Positions 14,798 through 16,137 of a stretch of DNA of 16,137 nt are shown piece after piece. Location of the stretch: positions 1 through 16,137 of the forward strand of contig CANGWT010000026.1 in the NCBI GenBank assembly GCA_947457745.1. The letters are read 5' to 3'. The number at the start of each line of letters is the position of its first letter. Position 1 is the stretch's first letter. The position numbers were made by a program, and so were the translations under genes. The stretch is from Burkholderiaceae bacterium. GTDB lineage: Bacteria > Pseudomonadota > Gammaproteobacteria > Burkholderiales > Burkholderiaceae. Below the pieces are notes generated by a model. The model made no database searches. It was not told the origin of the DNA and saw only the letters and a list, made by a program, of their open reading frames with translations.

Positions 14798-15733
14798 TTG
14801 TCATCTACTGAACAGACTCAAATTAATATTGCAGAATTAGAAGCTTACTTTTTAGGCCTGCAAGATCGCATCACTACTGCAATGAGTGCACTTGATGGCA
14901 AAGCCTTTATCGAAGATGCCTGGGAGAAGCCGGAAGACAGTAAGCTGCGGGGTTATGGGCGCACTTGTACTTTAGATGGCGGCAATATATTAGAAAAAGG
15001 TGGCGTTGGTTTTTCTCATGTTCGCGGCGATCAAATGCCCCCTTCAGCATCACACCATCGCCCCGAAGTCGCTGGACGTAGCTTTGAGGCCATGGGCGTT
15101 TCTCTGGTGTTTCACCCAAACAATCCCAAGGTACCAACCACCCATATGAATGTACGCTGCTTTATCGCACAAGCTCCTGATAAAGATCCGGTTTGGTGGT
15201 TTGGTGGCGGTTTTGATCTTACCCCCTACTACGGCATTGATGAGGACTGTAAACACTTCCATCAAACCGCTAAAGATGCTTTGGACCCTTTTGGTGAAGA
15301 GCTTCACCCACGATTCAAAAAATGGTGTGATGAATATTTTTATCTCAAGCATCGTGAGGAGCCTCGCGGTATTGGTGGCGTGTTCTTTGACGACTTCAAT
15401 GACCTGGGTTTTGAGCAAAGTTTTGCCATGACACGCGCTGTTGGCGATGCCTTTATTGATGCCTACTTACCAATTGTGGAGCGTCGTTACAAAGACAGTT
15501 TTACGCCCGAAGAAAAAGCGTTTCAAGAATACCGTCGTGGTCGTTATGTGGAGTACAACTTGTTATTCGACCGAGGTACCATTTTTGGTCTGCACTCTGG
15601 CGGACGTACAGAGTCTATTTTGATGTCTATGCCGCCAGTAGTGCAGTGGTGGTACAACTGGCAACCAAAACCGGACACGCCAGAGGCAAAATTATACAAC
15701 TACTACCTTAAGCCGCGCGACTGGCTTGCCTAA
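14798..15733 (+). CDS. hemF: Oxygen-dependent coproporphyrinogen-III oxidase
   Basis: Aerobic haem-pathway enzyme that uses O2 to decarboxylate two propionates of coproporphyrinogen III to give protoporphyrinogen IX. The 311-residue protein has the full HemF pattern. His106, His116, His155 and His185 align with E. coli His96, 106, 145 and 175 at a constant offset of 10. Also present are THMNVRCF, WWFGGGFDLTPYY, GIGGVFFDDF, YVEYNLLFDRGTIFGL and the C-terminal YLKPRDW. The start is a TTG at 14798-14800: AAAGGAC lies about 9 nt upstream, and the next in-frame ATG (codon 29) would remove the conserved AYFLGLQDRI helix. The TTG start may hold down translation. It is followed with no gap by nadD (TAA then ATG). 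Its presence points to an organism that makes haem aerobically. Confidence 0.97.
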   Translation: MSSTEQTQINIAELEAYFLGLQDRITTAMSALDGKAFIEDAWEKPEDSKLRGYGRTCTLDGGNILEKGGVGFSHVRGDQMPPSASHHRPEVAGRSFEAMGVSLVFHPNNPKVPTTHMNVRCFIAQAPDKDPVWWFGGGFDLTPYYGIDEDCKHFHQTAKDALDPFGEELHPRFKKWCDEYFYLKHREEPRGIGGVFFDDFNDLGFEQSFAMTRAVGDAFIDAYLPIVERRYKDSFTPEEKAFQEYRRGRYVEYNLLFDRGTIFGLHSGGRTESILMSMPPVVQWWYNWQPKPDTPEAKLYNYYLKPRDWLA

Positions 15734-16137
15734 ATGATCTCAGTACACTTGGACACTCCAAAAAAAATTGGCATTCTGGGTGGTACTTTTGACCCTCCAC
15801 ATCTTGGCCACCTTAAACTGGCTACGCATTTTGCAAAGGTTCTACACCTTGACACTCTGCTCCTCATCCCCAGTGGCGAGCCTTGGCAAAAAAGCTCTGA
15901 CACAAGCCCTGCGCAAATTCGCCTTCAACTCACTGAAGCGGCGGGTATCGATTTAGCTAGGGCATTTCTGTATCTCAAAATACCTACTCAAATCGGGATT
16001 GATTGCATTGAAATGGATCGGGCAGGCCCAAGCTATGCAGTCGATACAGCCAAAGCCCTGAGAGAGCGTTTTGGGCCTCAGGTCAACTTAACTTGGTTAA
16101 TGGGAGCCGACTCTCTTATCAATCTTCCCTCCTGGAA
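15734..16137 (+). CDS. nadD: Nicotinate-nucleotide adenylyltransferase, 3' end cut by window edge
   Basis: Enzyme of NAD biosynthesis that transfers AMP from ATP to nicotinate mononucleotide, giving deamido-NAD. The first 134 codons are present and open to the right edge; the whole protein is usually a little over 200 residues. The nucleotidyltransferase signature is visible: GILGGTFDPPHLGHL (13-27) with the (T/H)xGH motif His23-Leu-Gly-His26, then LLLIPSGEPWQK and the MGADS block (123-127). The ATG at 15734 directly follows the hemF stop (TAAATG), so translation is probably coupled. In related betaproteobacteria nadD is followed by rsfS and rlmH, which would lie beyond this window. Identification is firm despite truncation; the C-terminal SxTxxR motif is not in view. 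Confidence 0.93.
   Translation, partial: MISVHLDTPKKIGILGGTFDPPHLGHLKLATHFAKVLHLDTLLLIPSGEPWQKSSDTSPAQIRLQLTEAAGIDLARAFLYLKIPTQIGIDCIEMDRAGPSYAVDTAKALRERFGPQVNLTWLMGADSLINLPSW

Noticed and set aside
15050..15418. Open frame of 122 codons on the minus strand
   Set aside because: Antisense to the most conserved part of hemF; composition follows the hemF codons.
1..16137. CRISPR arrays, insertion sequences, toxin-antitoxin pairs, phage or secretion genes
   Set aside because: No regularly spaced repeats, transposase-like frames or terminal inverted repeats were seen on either strand; intergenic gaps are all under about 150 bp.

Overview
This AT-leaning window of ordinary protein-coding bacterial chromosome looks betaproteobacterial, most likely Burkholderiaceae and Polynucleobacter-like. 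The grounds are two Bug/TctC-type periplasmic binding proteins, a CysB of the betaproteobacterial type, aerobic HemF, the pepA-holC block divergent from lptFG, and a yebC-purD-hemF-nadD run. The genus is inferred from gene order and protein style, not from a marker gene. No transposase, integrase, CRISPR array, rRNA or phage gene is visible.

Layout. Positions 1-5068 are all minus strand. Read in the direction of transcription they are pepA (leucyl aminopeptidase), holC (DNA polymerase III chi), lgt (prolipoprotein diacylglyceryl transferase), a malonyl-CoA decarboxylase gene, and a Bug binding protein cut off by the left edge. A 118-bp divergent region separates pepA from lptF-lptG (inner-membrane permease of the LPS exporter), followed by cysB, which ends in a good intrinsic terminator. 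A second, complete Bug gene starts only 20 nt after that terminator. It runs tail-to-tail into a tightly overlapped minus-strand operon of three sugar-acid genes: an LtnD-type dehydrogenase, an OtnK-type kinase (DUF1537) and an OtnC-type class II aldolase. Next come a minus-strand tRNA-Leu(CAA) and then the plus-strand housekeeping run yebC, purD, hemF, nadD (nadD cut by the right edge).

How the parts work together. The accessory core is 8537-12384. A secreted solute-binding protein lies beside dehydrogenase, kinase and aldolase genes that match the known four-carbon sugar-acid (threonate/erythronate) route: oxidation, phosphorylation on C4, then decarboxylation to dihydroxyacetone phosphate. 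Two things depart from the textbook pathway. No OtnI isomerase is present in the window. The aldolase-like protein also lacks two of the four residues that hold zinc in class II aldolases (Thr73 where Glu is expected, Leu175 where His is expected), while keeping the His96-x-His98 pair. This is the strongest candidate for unusual biology here. The rest is conserved housekeeping, with smaller points of interest: a terminator just ahead of a binding-protein gene, GTG and TTG starts, and leader palindromes.
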